From NCBI RefSeq assembly GCF_914484835.1, contig NZ_CAJZAR010000042.1, positions 28,816 through 92,815 of the forward strand: a stretch of DNA of 64,000 nucleotides. The letters run 5' to 3'. This document shows positions 7,997 to 17,026 of this stretch, piece after piece (position 1 is the first letter of the stretch; every line of letters begins with the position of its first letter). This stretch comes from Paraburkholderia tropica (GTDB taxonomy: Bacteria; Pseudomonadota; Gammaproteobacteria; Burkholderiales; Burkholderiaceae). The notes below the pieces were generated by a model, which was not told where the DNA came from, did not search any database, and saw nothing but the letters and a program-made list of their open reading frames with translations. Position numbers and translations under genes: made by a program.

Positions 7997-9403
7997 CTAG
8001 GGCTGGGCTTCGGCGGCCCGCGCGATGGCCGCCGCCGCGTGCGCCTCGGCGGCGAGCAGGGCGCCCAGCGTGACCTGACCCGCGCCGGCTGCGTCCGCCG
8101 CATCGGCCGAAGCCAGCGCCATCGACGACGCCGAGGCCGCTACGCGCCGCGCGCGCGGCTCGTGGTCGTGGATCGTCGAACGCACCAGCGGATAGATCTG
8201 CGTGTCCCAGCGCCGTCCGTTGAACACGCCGTAATGCCCGACGCCGGTCTGCACGTGATGCGTCTTCATATAGGGGCGCAGGCCGGAGCACAACTCCTGC
8301 GCGGCCACCGTCTGCCCGACGGCGCAGATATCGTCCTTTTCGCCTTCGATCGTCAGCAGCGCGGTGCGCCGGATCGCGTGCGGCTCGACGAGGCGCTCGC
8401 CCACCTTGAGCTTGCCGAGCGGCAGCGCGTACTGCTGGAACACCGAGCTGACCGTTTCCAGATAGAACTCGGCGGTCAGGTCCGTGGTGGCGAAGTACTC
8501 GCGATAGAACACGCGGATCGCGTCCGCCTTTCCGGCGTCGCCCTTCGCGCGTTCGTGGCGCATCTCCTCGAACGAGGCCAGATGGCGCTCCAGATTCATC
8601 GACATGAACGCGCTCAACTGCACGAAGCCCGGATAGACGCGCCGCTGCGCGCCCGGAAAACCGCCCGGCACCGCGCTGATCAGATTGCGCTCGAACCACT
8701 CGATCGGCTTGCTGTTGGCGAGGTCGTTGACCTTGGTCGGATTCACGCGGCAGTCGATCGGCCCCGCCATCAGCGTCATGCTCGCGGGCTGCGCGGGATC
8801 GTTGTCGGCGGCCATCAGCGAAACGGCGGCGAGCGCGGCCACGGTCGGCTGGCAGATCGCGACCAGATGCGCGTCGGGGCCGATGCGGCGGATGAACGCC
8901 ATCACGTGCTCGACGTATTCGTCGAAACCGAAGCGCCCCGCCGCCAGCGGCACGTCACGCGGATTGTGCCAGTCGGTGATGTAGACGTCGTGATCGGCGA
9001 GCATCGTGCGCACGGTGCCGCGCAGCAGCGTCGCGAAGTGGCCGGACATCGGCGCGACCAGCAGCACGCGCGGCTGCGGCGCGGGCGTGTCCTTGCGAAA
9101 GTGCAGCAGCGAGCCGAACGGCGTGCGCTTGACCACTTCCTCGATCACCGGCGTGCGCACGCCGTCCACCTGCACGGCGTCGATGCCGAACGGAGGACGC
9201 GCATGCGTGAGCCCGGCCATTTCGATCTGTTCCCAGCAGGCGTCGAGATAACGCGCATCGAAGCCAGCGGTGAGTGTGGGCCAGGCAGCGGGCCACGCGC
9301 CAGGCCACGCGGCGAGCGCCGCGCGCGCGAACGAGGCGGCGGCGCGCCACGGGCGCATGACATCCGCGAACGCCTGATAGGCCGGATAAGCAAGCAAATT
9401 CAT
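7997..9403 (-). CDS. phaZ: Intracellular poly(3-hydroxybutyrate) depolymerase PhaZ
   Basis: A 468-residue enzyme that degrades stored PHB granules in the cytoplasm. Typical features are the N-terminal MNLLAYPAYQAFADVM, VAPMSGHFATLLRGTV around residue 120-130, and AICQPTVAA with Cys184 as nucleophile. A catalytic cysteine in place of the usual lipase-box serine is characteristic of the intracellular short-chain PHA depolymerases. MAGPIDCRVNP and the C-terminal HHVQTGVGHYGVFNGRRW, supplying the His, are also typical. There is no signal peptide. The start at 9403 is preceded by GGAG with 9 bases spacing. The last 55 residues are Ala-rich. Confidence 0.93.
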   Translation of the reverse strand: MNLLAYPAYQAFADVMRPWRAAASFARAALAAWPGAWPAAWPTLTAGFDARYLDACWEQIEMAGLTHARPPFGIDAVQVDGVRTPVIEEVVKRTPFGSLLHFRKDTPAPQPRVLLVAPMSGHFATLLRGTVRTMLADHDVYITDWHNPRDVPLAAGRFGFDEYVEHVMAFIRRIGPDAHLVAICQPTVAALAAVSLMAADNDPAQPASMTLMAGPIDCRVNPTKVNDLANSKPIEWFERNLISAVPGGFPGAQRRVYPGFVQLSAFMSMNLERHLASFEEMRHERAKGDAGKADAIRVFYREYFATTDLTAEFYLETVSSVFQQYALPLGKLKVGERLVEPHAIRRTALLTIEGEKDDICAVGQTVAAQELCSGLRPYMKTHHVQTGVGHYGVFNGRRWDTQIYPLVRSTIHDHEPRARRVAASASSMALASADAADAAGAGQVTLGALLAAEAHAAAAIARAAEAQP

Positions 9404-9771
9404 GGGCGCAAGCTCCAGGCCGCCGATGGGCGGCAATGCGAGCAAGAGAGGCAATAGCTATGCCACTCGCTCTGGCACCCGGCGGCGCGCGCGCGTTCAC
9501 TGGCACGGTGCTTGCACTTTTTCGGGGACGGTCGAGCGAGTGAGCCGCGGAACAATCGCCGATGATCAGAGGCACGCACGGCGCATGCGAGCGCGCCGCG
9601 CGTTCACATCCGCGTTACATCCGCGTGATATTCGTACGACCGGCGCGTGACGCCGCGCACCGCGAACGCCAGGCGCGAGCGGCGCGGCGTTCCTTCGCGG
9701 TGCATCGCGCCCGAACGCTGTGCGCCGCGCCGCAGATTGGTGTGATGAGTCTGAAGCCCGAGGAGGCCCGC
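9404..9771. other. Intergenic region between divergent phaZ and glutathione transferase
   Basis: 368 bases that must hold two divergent promoters. I see no convincing -35/-10 pair, RNA gene or reading frame with coding character. Confidence 0.5.
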
Positions 9772-10443
9772 ATGACAAGTCAGTCAAGTCAGACGAATAC
9801 GACCTTGACGATCAGCAGCCGCAACTATTCGTCGTGGTCGATGCGCGGCTGGCTGCTCGCGAAACTCGCCGGACTCGACTTCGAGACGCTCGCCGTGCCG
9901 ATCGACGACGCCGCCGCGCGCGCCGAACTGCTGCTGCTTTCGCCGTCGATCCTCGTGCCCTGCTTGCGCCACGACGGCAACGAGATCTGGGACACGCTCG
10001 CGATCTGCGAATACCTCACCGAAATCCGCCCGCAGGCGCATCTGCTGCCCGCCGACCGCAAGGCGCGCGCGCATTGCCGCTCGGTGTGCGGCGAAATGCA
10101 CTCGGGCTTCGGCGCGCTGCGCTCCGCGCTGCCGATGAATCTGCGCGGCCACTTTCCGTCGTTTCGCATCTGGTCGCGCGCCCACGACGACATCGATCGC
10201 ATCGTGACGATCTGGCGCGACTGCCTCCAGCAGTACGGCGGTCCCTGGCTGTTCGGCGAGATCAGCGCCGCCGACGCCATGTACGCGCCCGTCGTCACGC
10301 GTCTGCTCACCTACGACGTGCCGATCGACCCCGACATCGGCGAGTACTGCATGCGCGTGCTCAAGCAGCCCTATGTGGCCGAATGGATTGCCGCCGCGAA
10401 GGCGGAAACGGAGGACATCGACGAGCTCGACATGGAGTTCTGA
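9772..10443 (+). CDS. Glutathione S-transferase family protein
   Basis: A 223-residue cytosolic protein with a thioredoxin-like N-terminal domain (SSRNYSSWSMRGWLLAKLAG, where Ser replaces the usual Tyr/Cys at the glutathione site; SPSILVPCLRHDG provides the cis-Pro loop; IWDTLAICEYL supplies the glutathione-contact segment) and an all-helical C-terminal domain ending in ISAADAMYAPVVTRL. It resembles bacterial GSTs of unknown substrate. AGGAGG lies 6 bases before ATG 9772, which decides the start over an in-frame ATG 27 bases upstream. Confidence 0.88.
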   Translation: MTSQSSQTNTTLTISSRNYSSWSMRGWLLAKLAGLDFETLAVPIDDAAARAELLLLSPSILVPCLRHDGNEIWDTLAICEYLTEIRPQAHLLPADRKARAHCRSVCGEMHSGFGALRSALPMNLRGHFPSFRIWSRAHDDIDRIVTIWRDCLQQYGGPWLFGEISAADAMYAPVVTRLLTYDVPIDPDIGEYCMRVLKQPYVAEWIAAAKAETEDIDELDMEF

Positions 10444-10587
10444 GCGGCGCGCCTGGCCATGCTCGCGTCGGCATGGAAGTTGCATCGGGCGTTCTGGCCC
10501 GACAGGTAATCGCGCGACCGCACAAGAACGTATCTAGAACGAACCAGCACGCATCAGCACGCACAAGCAGCGGACGGAAGAACAACT

Positions 10588-12060
10588 ATGACGCAAGCCT
10601 TCTTCAACGAGATGTTCGAGCAAGGGCAATTCGACGTTCGGGGCGTGGCCGCCACGGCGTTCGCGCAGGCGGGCGAACCGCGCGCGCATTACCGCGAGTT
10701 TTTCTCGTGGATGCGCGGCCAGAGCGAGCAGCAGATGCACAAGAAGCGCGCGGAAGCCGACACGATCTTCCGCCGCGTGGGCATCACCTTCGCCGTCTAT
10801 GGCGAGAAGGACGTCACGGGCGCGGGCACCGAGCGCACGATTCCCTTCGACGTGATTCCGCGCATTTTCCAGCGCGACGAATGGAACAAGCTGGAGCGCG
10901 GCCTGCGCCAGCGCGTGAACGCGCTGAACCGCTTTATCCACGACATCTATCACGATCAGGAGATCGTCAAGCGCGGCATCGTGCCCGCCGACCAGATTCT
11001 GAACAACGCGCAATATCGCCCGGAAATGCAGGGCGTGAACGTGGCGCGAGACATCTACGCGCATATCGCGGGCATCGATATCGTGCGCGCCGACGAGGGC
11101 GAGTTCTACGTGCTGGAGGACAATCTGCGCGTGCCGTCGGGCGTCTCGTACATGCTCGAAAACCGCAAGATGATGATGCGGCTCTTTCCCGATCTGTTCG
11201 TGCGCAACCGCATCGCGCCGGTCGCGCATTATCCCGACCTGCTGCTCGACACGCTGCGCGCCGCCGCGCCCTCGGGCGCCGACAATCCCACCGTGGTCGT
11301 GCTCACGCCGGGCATGTACAACTCGGCGTATTTCGAGCACGCGTTCCTCGCGCAGCAGATGGGCTGCGAACTGGTCGAAGGCCAGGATCTGTTCGTCGAT
11401 AACGACTATCTGTACATGCGCACGACGCAGGGGCCGCAGCGCATCGACGTGATCTATCGCCGCGTCGACGACGACTTTCTCGATCCGCTCGTCTTCCGCT
11501 CCGACTCCACGCTCGGCGCGGCGGGCCTCATGAACGTCTATCGCAAAGGCAACGTCACGCTGTGCAACGCGGTGGGCACGGGCGTCGCCGACGACAAGTC
11601 GATCTATCCGTATGTGCCCGACATGGTGCGCTTCTATCTGGGCGAGGAACCGCTGCTCAACAACGTGCCCACGTGGATGTGCCGCAAGCCCGACGACCTT
11701 CAGTACGTGCTCGATCATCTCGGCGATCTGGTCGTGAAGGAAACGCACGGCGCGGGCGGCTACGGCATGCTGATCGGCCCGGCGTCGACGAAAGCGGAAA
11801 TCGAGGCGTTCCGTGCGGCGCTGCTCGCGAATCCCGACAAATACATCGCGCAGCCGACGCTCTCGCTTTCGACCTGCCCCACGTGGGTGGAATCGGGCAT
11901 CGCGCCGCGCCATATCGATCTGCGGCCGTTCGTGCTCTCGGGCAAGGAAGTGCGCATGGTGCCGGGCGGCCTCACGCGCGTGGCGCTGCGCGAGGGCTCG
12001 CTCGTCGTCAATTCCTCGCAGGGCGGCGGCACCAAGGATACGTGGGTGCTCGAACGCTGA
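10588..12060 (+). CDS. Circularly permuted ATP-grasp protein (DUF404/DUF407 type)
   Basis: A 490-residue predicted ligase. The order of segments (FHDIYHDQEIVKRGIVPADQIL, GIDIVRADEGEFYVLEDNLRVPSG, VVVLTPGMYNSAYFEHAFLA, then VVKETHGAGGYGMLIGP and VPGGLTRVAL) is the circularly permuted ATP-grasp fold seen in genes linked to alpha-E and transglutaminase proteins. Iyer and Aravind proposed that these form amide bonds in unknown peptides. The gene is independent of the one at 17027, which carries a second copy of the same domain fused to alpha-E. It acts presumably in the cytosol. No signal peptide. Product unknown. Confidence 0.9.
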   Translation: MTQAFFNEMFEQGQFDVRGVAATAFAQAGEPRAHYREFFSWMRGQSEQQMHKKRAEADTIFRRVGITFAVYGEKDVTGAGTERTIPFDVIPRIFQRDEWNKLERGLRQRVNALNRFIHDIYHDQEIVKRGIVPADQILNNAQYRPEMQGVNVARDIYAHIAGIDIVRADEGEFYVLEDNLRVPSGVSYMLENRKMMMRLFPDLFVRNRIAPVAHYPDLLLDTLRAAAPSGADNPTVVVLTPGMYNSAYFEHAFLAQQMGCELVEGQDLFVDNDYLYMRTTQGPQRIDVIYRRVDDDFLDPLVFRSDSTLGAAGLMNVYRKGNVTLCNAVGTGVADDKSIYPYVPDMVRFYLGEEPLLNNVPTWMCRKPDDLQYVLDHLGDLVVKETHGAGGYGMLIGPASTKAEIEAFRAALLANPDKYIAQPTLSLSTCPTWVESGIAPRHIDLRPFVLSGKEVRMVPGGLTRVALREGSLVVNSSQGGGTKDTWVLER

Positions 12061-12120
12061 GCGCGCCGGCGTACCGTCGCGCCGCCATTCGCGAACGCTC
12101 AGGAACCCGAACCAACTGCA

Positions 12121-13245
12121 TCACGCACGCGCCAACGAAGTCGAAGCCGCCGCCGAAACCACGCGATGAACGAACCGCAATTTGTCGATGACCGGCGGGG
12201 CCAGCGCGAACGGATAGCCGTCCGGCATGCCGAGGCTGCGGTTCAGGCTGTTGAGCACGTACGTGAGCGGAAACCAGCGCGCCATCAGGTTGTCGAAGCT
12301 CGCTTCGTCGACGGGCGTCTGGTCGAGCAGCACCGGTTCGTCGCGGCGTTCGGGCAGCAGCGCGAGCCCGCAGGCGGTAGCGGTGTCGAGCGTATCGACG
12401 ATATGCAGGTAATGCGCCCACGTCTCGGCCCAGTCCTCCCACGGATGCACGGACGCATACGCGCTCACGTAGCGCCCGGCCCAGTCGGGCGCGGGGCCGT
12501 TGGCGTAGTGCGCGGCGAGCGCTTCGGCGTAGTCGGCGCGCTCGTCGCCGAACAGCGTGCGAAACGGCTCGATGCGGCGCGTCTCCATCACGAGGCGGTC
12601 GAAATAGTAATGGCCGACTTCGTGGCGGAAATGGCCGAGCAGCGTGCGATACGGTTCGTGCAGCGAGACGCGCGTGCGTTCGCGATGGGCGTCGTCGGCT
12701 TCGGCGATGTTCATCGTGATCAGGCCGTGGTCGTGGCCGGTGAGCACGCGCTGGCCGTCGCCGGTGTCTTCGAGGAACTCGAATTGCAGGCCGTGTTCGG
12801 GATCGTCCGCGCGCGTGGCGAGCGGCAGGCCCAGCGACGCGAGCGTGGCGAGCAGACGCCGCTTGGCGGTTTCGAGCCGATACCAGTAGACGCGGTTTTC
12901 GGGCCGCGAGAGATCGGGAATCGTGCGCGTGAACTGGCAGGCACGGCACAGCGTGTCGGGGGAATCGGACGAACCGGCAGCGATCATGCCGTTGCAGACG
13001 TTTTCCACCGCGTAGTTGTGGCATTGGCGGAACAGCGCGGCTTCGTTCGCTTCATTCGCTTCGTTCGCTTCATTCGCCGGGTTCCCGGCAGTGCGCCGGA
13101 CGCGCCACAAGCCGTCGCCCGCTTCCTCGAACGCATGCATCTCGCCGCTCTGCGGCACGTAGCCGAGCCGGGCGTCGCAGCGTTCGCAGCGCTCGTTTTC
13201 GAAGAACACCAGTTGGTTGCAGTGATCGCAGTGAAAGGTTTTCAT
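12121..13245 (-). CDS. Predicted zinc-dependent metallopeptidase with N-terminal zinc ribbon
   Basis: 374 residues. An N-terminal ribbon (Cys6, Cys9, Cys20, Cys23) is followed by a second Cys cluster (about 75-103), and then a peptidase domain with HEVGH at 208-212 (HExxH). This matches the family annotated as putative zinc-binding metallopeptidases, often found beside transglutaminase/ATP-grasp genes. It lies on the opposite strand inside the 10.6-20.7 kb cluster, between the first ATP-grasp gene and the transglutaminase-DUF2126 gene, with a divergent promoter region of about 160 bases shared with the latter. A repeated Glu-Ala-Asn linker (57-69) comes from a 9-bp DNA repeat. Substrate unknown; cleavage of the product made by the neighbouring ligases is an inference. 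Confidence 0.85.
   Translation of the reverse strand: MKTFHCDHCNQLVFFENERCERCDARLGYVPQSGEMHAFEEAGDGLWRVRRTAGNPANEANEANEANEAALFRQCHNYAVENVCNGMIAAGSSDSPDTLCRACQFTRTIPDLSRPENRVYWYRLETAKRRLLATLASLGLPLATRADDPEHGLQFEFLEDTGDGQRVLTGHDHGLITMNIAEADDAHRERTRVSLHEPYRTLLGHFRHEVGHYYFDRLVMETRRIEPFRTLFGDERADYAEALAAHYANGPAPDWAGRYVSAYASVHPWEDWAETWAHYLHIVDTLDTATACGLALLPERRDEPVLLDQTPVDEASFDNLMARWFPLTYVLNSLNRSLGMPDGYPFALAPPVIDKLRFVHRVVSAAASTSLARA
13041..13076. repeat. 9-bp tandem repeat inside the metallopeptidase gene
   Basis: Four copies of CTTCGTTCG/CTTCATTCG (or two of 18 bp), encoding alternating Glu-Ala-Asn. Copy changes would stay in frame. Confidence 0.85.
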
Positions 13246-13403
13246 CGCCGCTGTCCAGGAGTGAATGCGCCGCGCGCGCAGCCTCGCGAAGCACGCGGCG
13301 TGCCGCGCGCCGCTGTCACATCGCGCACTCGTTGCCCCGGCATCATAGCCACGCGCCGCGCGCGCGCCCTATTTCATCGTCCACGTCGATCGAGGAGTCG
13401 GAT

Positions 13404-16400
13404 GTGTCCATCCGTGTCGCGTTAAACCATGTCACGCAGTACCGCTATGACCGGCTCGTGCATCTCGCGCCCCACATCGTGCGGCTGCGGCCCGCGCCGC
13501 ACTGCCGCACGCCCATCGTCTCGTACTCGATGCGCGTGGAGCCCGCCGACCACTTCGTGAACTGGCAGCAGGACCCGTTCTCCAACTACCAGGCGCGGCT
13601 GGCGTTCCCCGAGCCGATGCGCGAGTTCCGCGTGACCATCGATCTGGTCGCGGAAATGGCGGTCTACAACCCGTTCGACTTCTTCCTCGAACCGGGCGCC
13701 GAGCACTTCCCGTTCGCCTACACGCCCGAACTGGCCGCCGAACTCGCGCCCTATCTGGTATGCAGCGAGCCGACGCCGCGCTTCGCCGCCTTCGTCGAAT
13801 CGATCGACCGCTCGCCCGCCGCCGAGATCCGCACCATCGATTTCCTGGTCGGGTTGAATCAGCGCCTGCAAAGCGAGATCGGCTATCTGATCCGCATGGA
13901 ACCGGGCGTGCAGACGCCCGAGGAAACGCTAGAAAAAGGCTCGGGTTCGTGCCGCGACACCGGCTGGCTGCTGGTGCAGACGCTGCGCCAACTGGGGTTG
14001 GCGGCGCGTTTCGTGTCCGGTTATCTGCTGCAACTAAAGCCCGACGTGAAGGCGATCGACGGCCCCGTGGGCGCCGAATACGACTTCACCGACCTGCACG
14101 CGTGGTGCGAGGTCTATCTGCCGGGCGCGGGCTGGATCGGCTTCGATCCGACCTCGGGCCTGCTCGCGGGCGAAGGCCATATTCCGGTCGCCTGCACGCC
14201 GGAGCCGGGCAGCGCCGCGCCCATTTCGGGCGCGCTCGACGACTGCGAAGTCGAATTCGAGCATTCGATGACGATCGAGCGCGTGCTCGAAACGCCGCGC
14301 GTCACCAAGCCGTACACAGACGAGCAATGGGCGCAGATGCAGGCGATGGGCGCGCAGGTGGACGCCGCGCTGACCAGCCAGGACGTGCGCCTGACGATGG
14401 GCGGCGAGCCGACCTTCGTGGCCGAGCGCGACCGCGATGCACCGGAATGGAACACCGACGCGCTCGGGCCGACCAAGCGCCGCTACGCCATCGCGCTGAT
14501 GGACAAGCTGCGCGCGCAGTACGGCGCGAGCGGCTTTCTGCACATCGGCCAGGGCAAGTGGTACCCGGGCGAGCAGTTGCCGCGCTGGGCGCTCTCGCTG
14601 TTCTGGCGCGCCGACGGCGAGCCGTGCTGGCACGATCCGTCCTTGTTCGCCGACGAGCGCACGCCCACGCATCACACGGCCGCCGACGCGCAACGCTTCA
14701 TCGCGCATCTGGCGGGCAAGCTGGGCGTCGAATCGAAATACGTGCAGCCCGGTTACGAGGACACCTGGTATTACCTGTGGCGCGAACGCCGCCTGCCCGT
14801 GAACGTCGATCCGTTCGATTCGCGCCTCGACGACGAGCTGGAACGCCTGCGCCTGCGCCGCGTGTTCGACGCGGGGCTCGATGCCGTGACCGGCTACGTG
14901 CTGCCGCTGGTGCGCGAGCGCGTGGGTGCTTCGCTGCCCGCGCTTCAGCCGCCGCGTTGGGTCAGCGGGCCGTGGTTCTTCCGCGACGAGCGCATGTATC
15001 TGATGCCGGGCGATTCGCCGATGGGCTATCGCCTGCCGCTCGACTCGCTGCCGTGGGTGGCGGCGGCCGATTATCCGTGGCAGCACGCGCACGATCCGTT
15101 CGCAACCGCCGAGCCGCTGCGCAGCGCCGCCGAATTGCGCATGCAGTATCGCGAAGGGTTCGAGCTGGGCGCGCAGGCCTATGGCGAGGAAAGCGGCGGG
15201 TTCGGCGCGGAAGGCGTTGAAGGTACCGGCAATGGCGAAGGCGAAAGCGAAAGCGCACGCGCCGCCGCCCGCGCCGAAATCGCCAACCGCTACCCGCAAC
15301 GCGGCGAATCGGCGGCCTGGATCCGCCGCACCGCGCTGTGCGTCGAAGCGCGCGACCCGGCGCGCGCCGCCGGTCCGAAGGCCGAAGCCGACGCGTTCGG
15401 CAGCGGGCAAGGCCAGCTGCACGTCTTCATGCCGCCGCTCGCCGAACTCGACGACTATCTCGATCTGCTCGCCGCCGTCGAAGCCACCGCGCGCGAGCTC
15501 GCGCTGCCCGTCGTCATCGAGGGCTATCCGCCGCCGCGCGACGCGCGCCTCAAGATGCTCCAGGTCACGCCCGATCCCGGCGTGATCGAGGTGAACATCC
15601 ACCCGTCGTCGAACTGGGACGAACTGGTCGAGCGCACCGAATTCCTCTACCGCGCCGCGCACGAAACCACGCTCTCGACCGAGAAGTTCATGCTCGACGG
15701 CCGCCACACCGGCACCGGCGGCGGCAATCACCTCGTGCTCGGCGGCGCCACGCCCGCCGACAGCCCGTTCCTGCGCCGCCCCGATCTGCTCGCGAGCCTG
15801 ATCGCGTACTGGCACAACCATCCGTCGCTGTCTTATCTGTTCTCGGGCCTGTTCATCGGGCCGACGAGCCAGGCGCCGCGCGTCGACGAGGCGCGCAACG
15901 ATCAGGTCTACGAACTCGAAATCGCCTTCGCCGAGATCCAGCGTCAGGTCGATCTGCTGCGCGGCTTCGGCGAGGCCGGCGCGAACGGCAAAGGCGCACC
16001 GGTTCCGCCCTGGCTGATCGACCGCGCGCTGCGCAACATCCTGATCGACGTGACCGGCAACACGCACCGCGCCGAGTTCTGCATCGACAAGCTCTACTCG
16101 CCCGACGGCCCGACCGGCCGCCTCGGTCTGCTGGAACTGCGCGGTTTCGAAATGCCGCCGCACGCGCGCATGAGCCTCGCGCAGCAACTGCTGCTGCGCG
16201 CGCTGGTGGCGCGCTTCTGGCGCACGCCGTACACGCAGCGCCTCACGCGCTGGGGCACCGAGCTGCACGACCGCTTCATGCTCTCGACCTTCGTGCAGAT
16301 GGATTTCGACGACGTGCTGGCCGAGCTGCGCGACGCGGATTTCGCGCTCGACGCCGCCTGGTTCGCGCCGCATTTCGAATTCCGCTTCCCGCTGGTGGGC

Positions 16401-16925
16401 GAATTGCAGACGAGCGGCATCGCCCTCACGCTGCGCAACGCGCTCGAACCGTGGCACGTGATGGGCGAGGAAGGCTCGCAAGGCGGCACGGTGCGTTATG
16501 TGGATTCGTCGGTGGAGCGGCTGGAAGTGCGCGTGCTGGGCCTGAACGAAAGCCGCCATCTCGTGACCGTGAACGGCCACGCGCTGCCGCTGCAACCGAC
16601 CGGGCGCGTCAGCGAAAGCGTCGCGGGCGTGCGCTTTCGCGCGTGGCGCCAGGCGTCCTCGCTGCATCCGACCATCGGCGCGCATGCGCCGCTCACGATC
16701 GATATCGTCGATACGTGGAGCGGCCGCGCCATCGGCGGATGCCAGTATCATGTTGCGCATCCGGGCGGCCGCAATTATCAGACGTTTCCGGTCAACGCGT
16801 ACGAGGCGGAAAGCCGGCGGCGCGCGCGCTTCTTCACGACCGGGCACACGCCCGGCCCGTTCGAGGCCGCGCCGCCCGCGCGCAGCCTGGAGTTTCCGTT
16901 TACGCTGGATCTGCGGCGCGGCTGA
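13404..16925 (+). CDS. Transglutaminase-like protein fused to DUF2126
   Basis: A 1173-residue protein. Residues 1-90 form the bacterial transglutaminase N-terminal domain (VTQYRYDRLVHLAPHIVRLRP). The cysteine-protease-like core follows with the triad in KGSGSCRDTGWLL (Cys), DLHAWCEVYLPGAGW (His) and FDPTSG (Asp). From about residue 330 (LTMGGEPTFVAERD) to the end is DUF2126, with FLHIGQGKWYPGEQLPRW and HTGTGGGNHLVLGG. The combination is common beside ATP-grasp/alpha-E genes and is thought to form or break isopeptide bonds. Start is GTG 13404 with GGAG 6 bases before; longer open frame upstream lacks family similarity. Cytosolic. Confidence 0.92.
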   Translation: MSIRVALNHVTQYRYDRLVHLAPHIVRLRPAPHCRTPIVSYSMRVEPADHFVNWQQDPFSNYQARLAFPEPMREFRVTIDLVAEMAVYNPFDFFLEPGAEHFPFAYTPELAAELAPYLVCSEPTPRFAAFVESIDRSPAAEIRTIDFLVGLNQRLQSEIGYLIRMEPGVQTPEETLEKGSGSCRDTGWLLVQTLRQLGLAARFVSGYLLQLKPDVKAIDGPVGAEYDFTDLHAWCEVYLPGAGWIGFDPTSGLLAGEGHIPVACTPEPGSAAPISGALDDCEVEFEHSMTIERVLETPRVTKPYTDEQWAQMQAMGAQVDAALTSQDVRLTMGGEPTFVAERDRDAPEWNTDALGPTKRRYAIALMDKLRAQYGASGFLHIGQGKWYPGEQLPRWALSLFWRADGEPCWHDPSLFADERTPTHHTAADAQRFIAHLAGKLGVESKYVQPGYEDTWYYLWRERRLPVNVDPFDSRLDDELERLRLRRVFDAGLDAVTGYVLPLVRERVGASLPALQPPRWVSGPWFFRDERMYLMPGDSPMGYRLPLDSLPWVAAADYPWQHAHDPFATAEPLRSAAELRMQYREGFELGAQAYGEESGGFGAEGVEGTGNGEGESESARAAARAEIANRYPQRGESAAWIRRTALCVEARDPARAAGPKAEADAFGSGQGQLHVFMPPLAELDDYLDLLAAVEATARELALPVVIEGYPPPRDARLKMLQVTPDPGVIEVNIHPSSNWDELVERTEFLYRAAHETTLSTEKFMLDGRHTGTGGGNHLVLGGATPADSPFLRRPDLLASLIAYWHNHPSLSYLFSGLFIGPTSQAPRVDEARNDQVYELEIAFAEIQRQVDLLRGFGEAGANGKGAPVPPWLIDRALRNILIDVTGNTHRAEFCIDKLYSPDGPTGRLGLLELRGFEMPPHARMSLAQQLLLRALVARFWRTPYTQRLTRWGTELHDRFMLSTFVQMDFDDVLAELRDADFALDAAWFAPHFEFRFPLVGELQTSGIALTLRNALEPWHVMGEEGSQGGTVRYVDSSVERLEVRVLGLNESRHLVTVNGHALPLQPTGRVSESVAGVRFRAWRQASSLHPTIGAHAPLTIDIVDTWSGRAIGGCQYHVAHPGGRNYQTFPVNAYEAESRRRARFFTTGHTPGPFEAAPPARSLEFPFTLDLRRG

Positions 16926-16944
16926 TTTCTGCCGATAACACGGT

Positions 16945-16959
16945 TGACGTAATACGTCA
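16945..16959. repeat. Palindrome TGACGTA-A-TACGTCA
   Basis: A perfect 15-base palindrome 20 bases after the stop of the transglutaminase-DUF2126 gene and 68 bases before the next start. Possible operator for the downstream gene. Confidence 0.45.
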
Positions 16960-16977
16960 GCCAGCCCCAACCGAAGA

Positions 16978-17000
16978 CGCGCCCCGCTTGCCGGGGCGCG
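16978..17000. repeat. GC-rich hairpin between two genes of the cluster
   Basis: CGCGCCCCG, a 5-base loop CTTGC, then CGGGGCGCG: a perfect 9-bp stem with no following T run, 26 bases before the TTG start at 17027. More likely an attenuator or RNA-stability element than a full terminator. Confidence 0.5.
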
Positions 17001-17026
17001 CCGCCATCAGCGTATAAGCGACGATC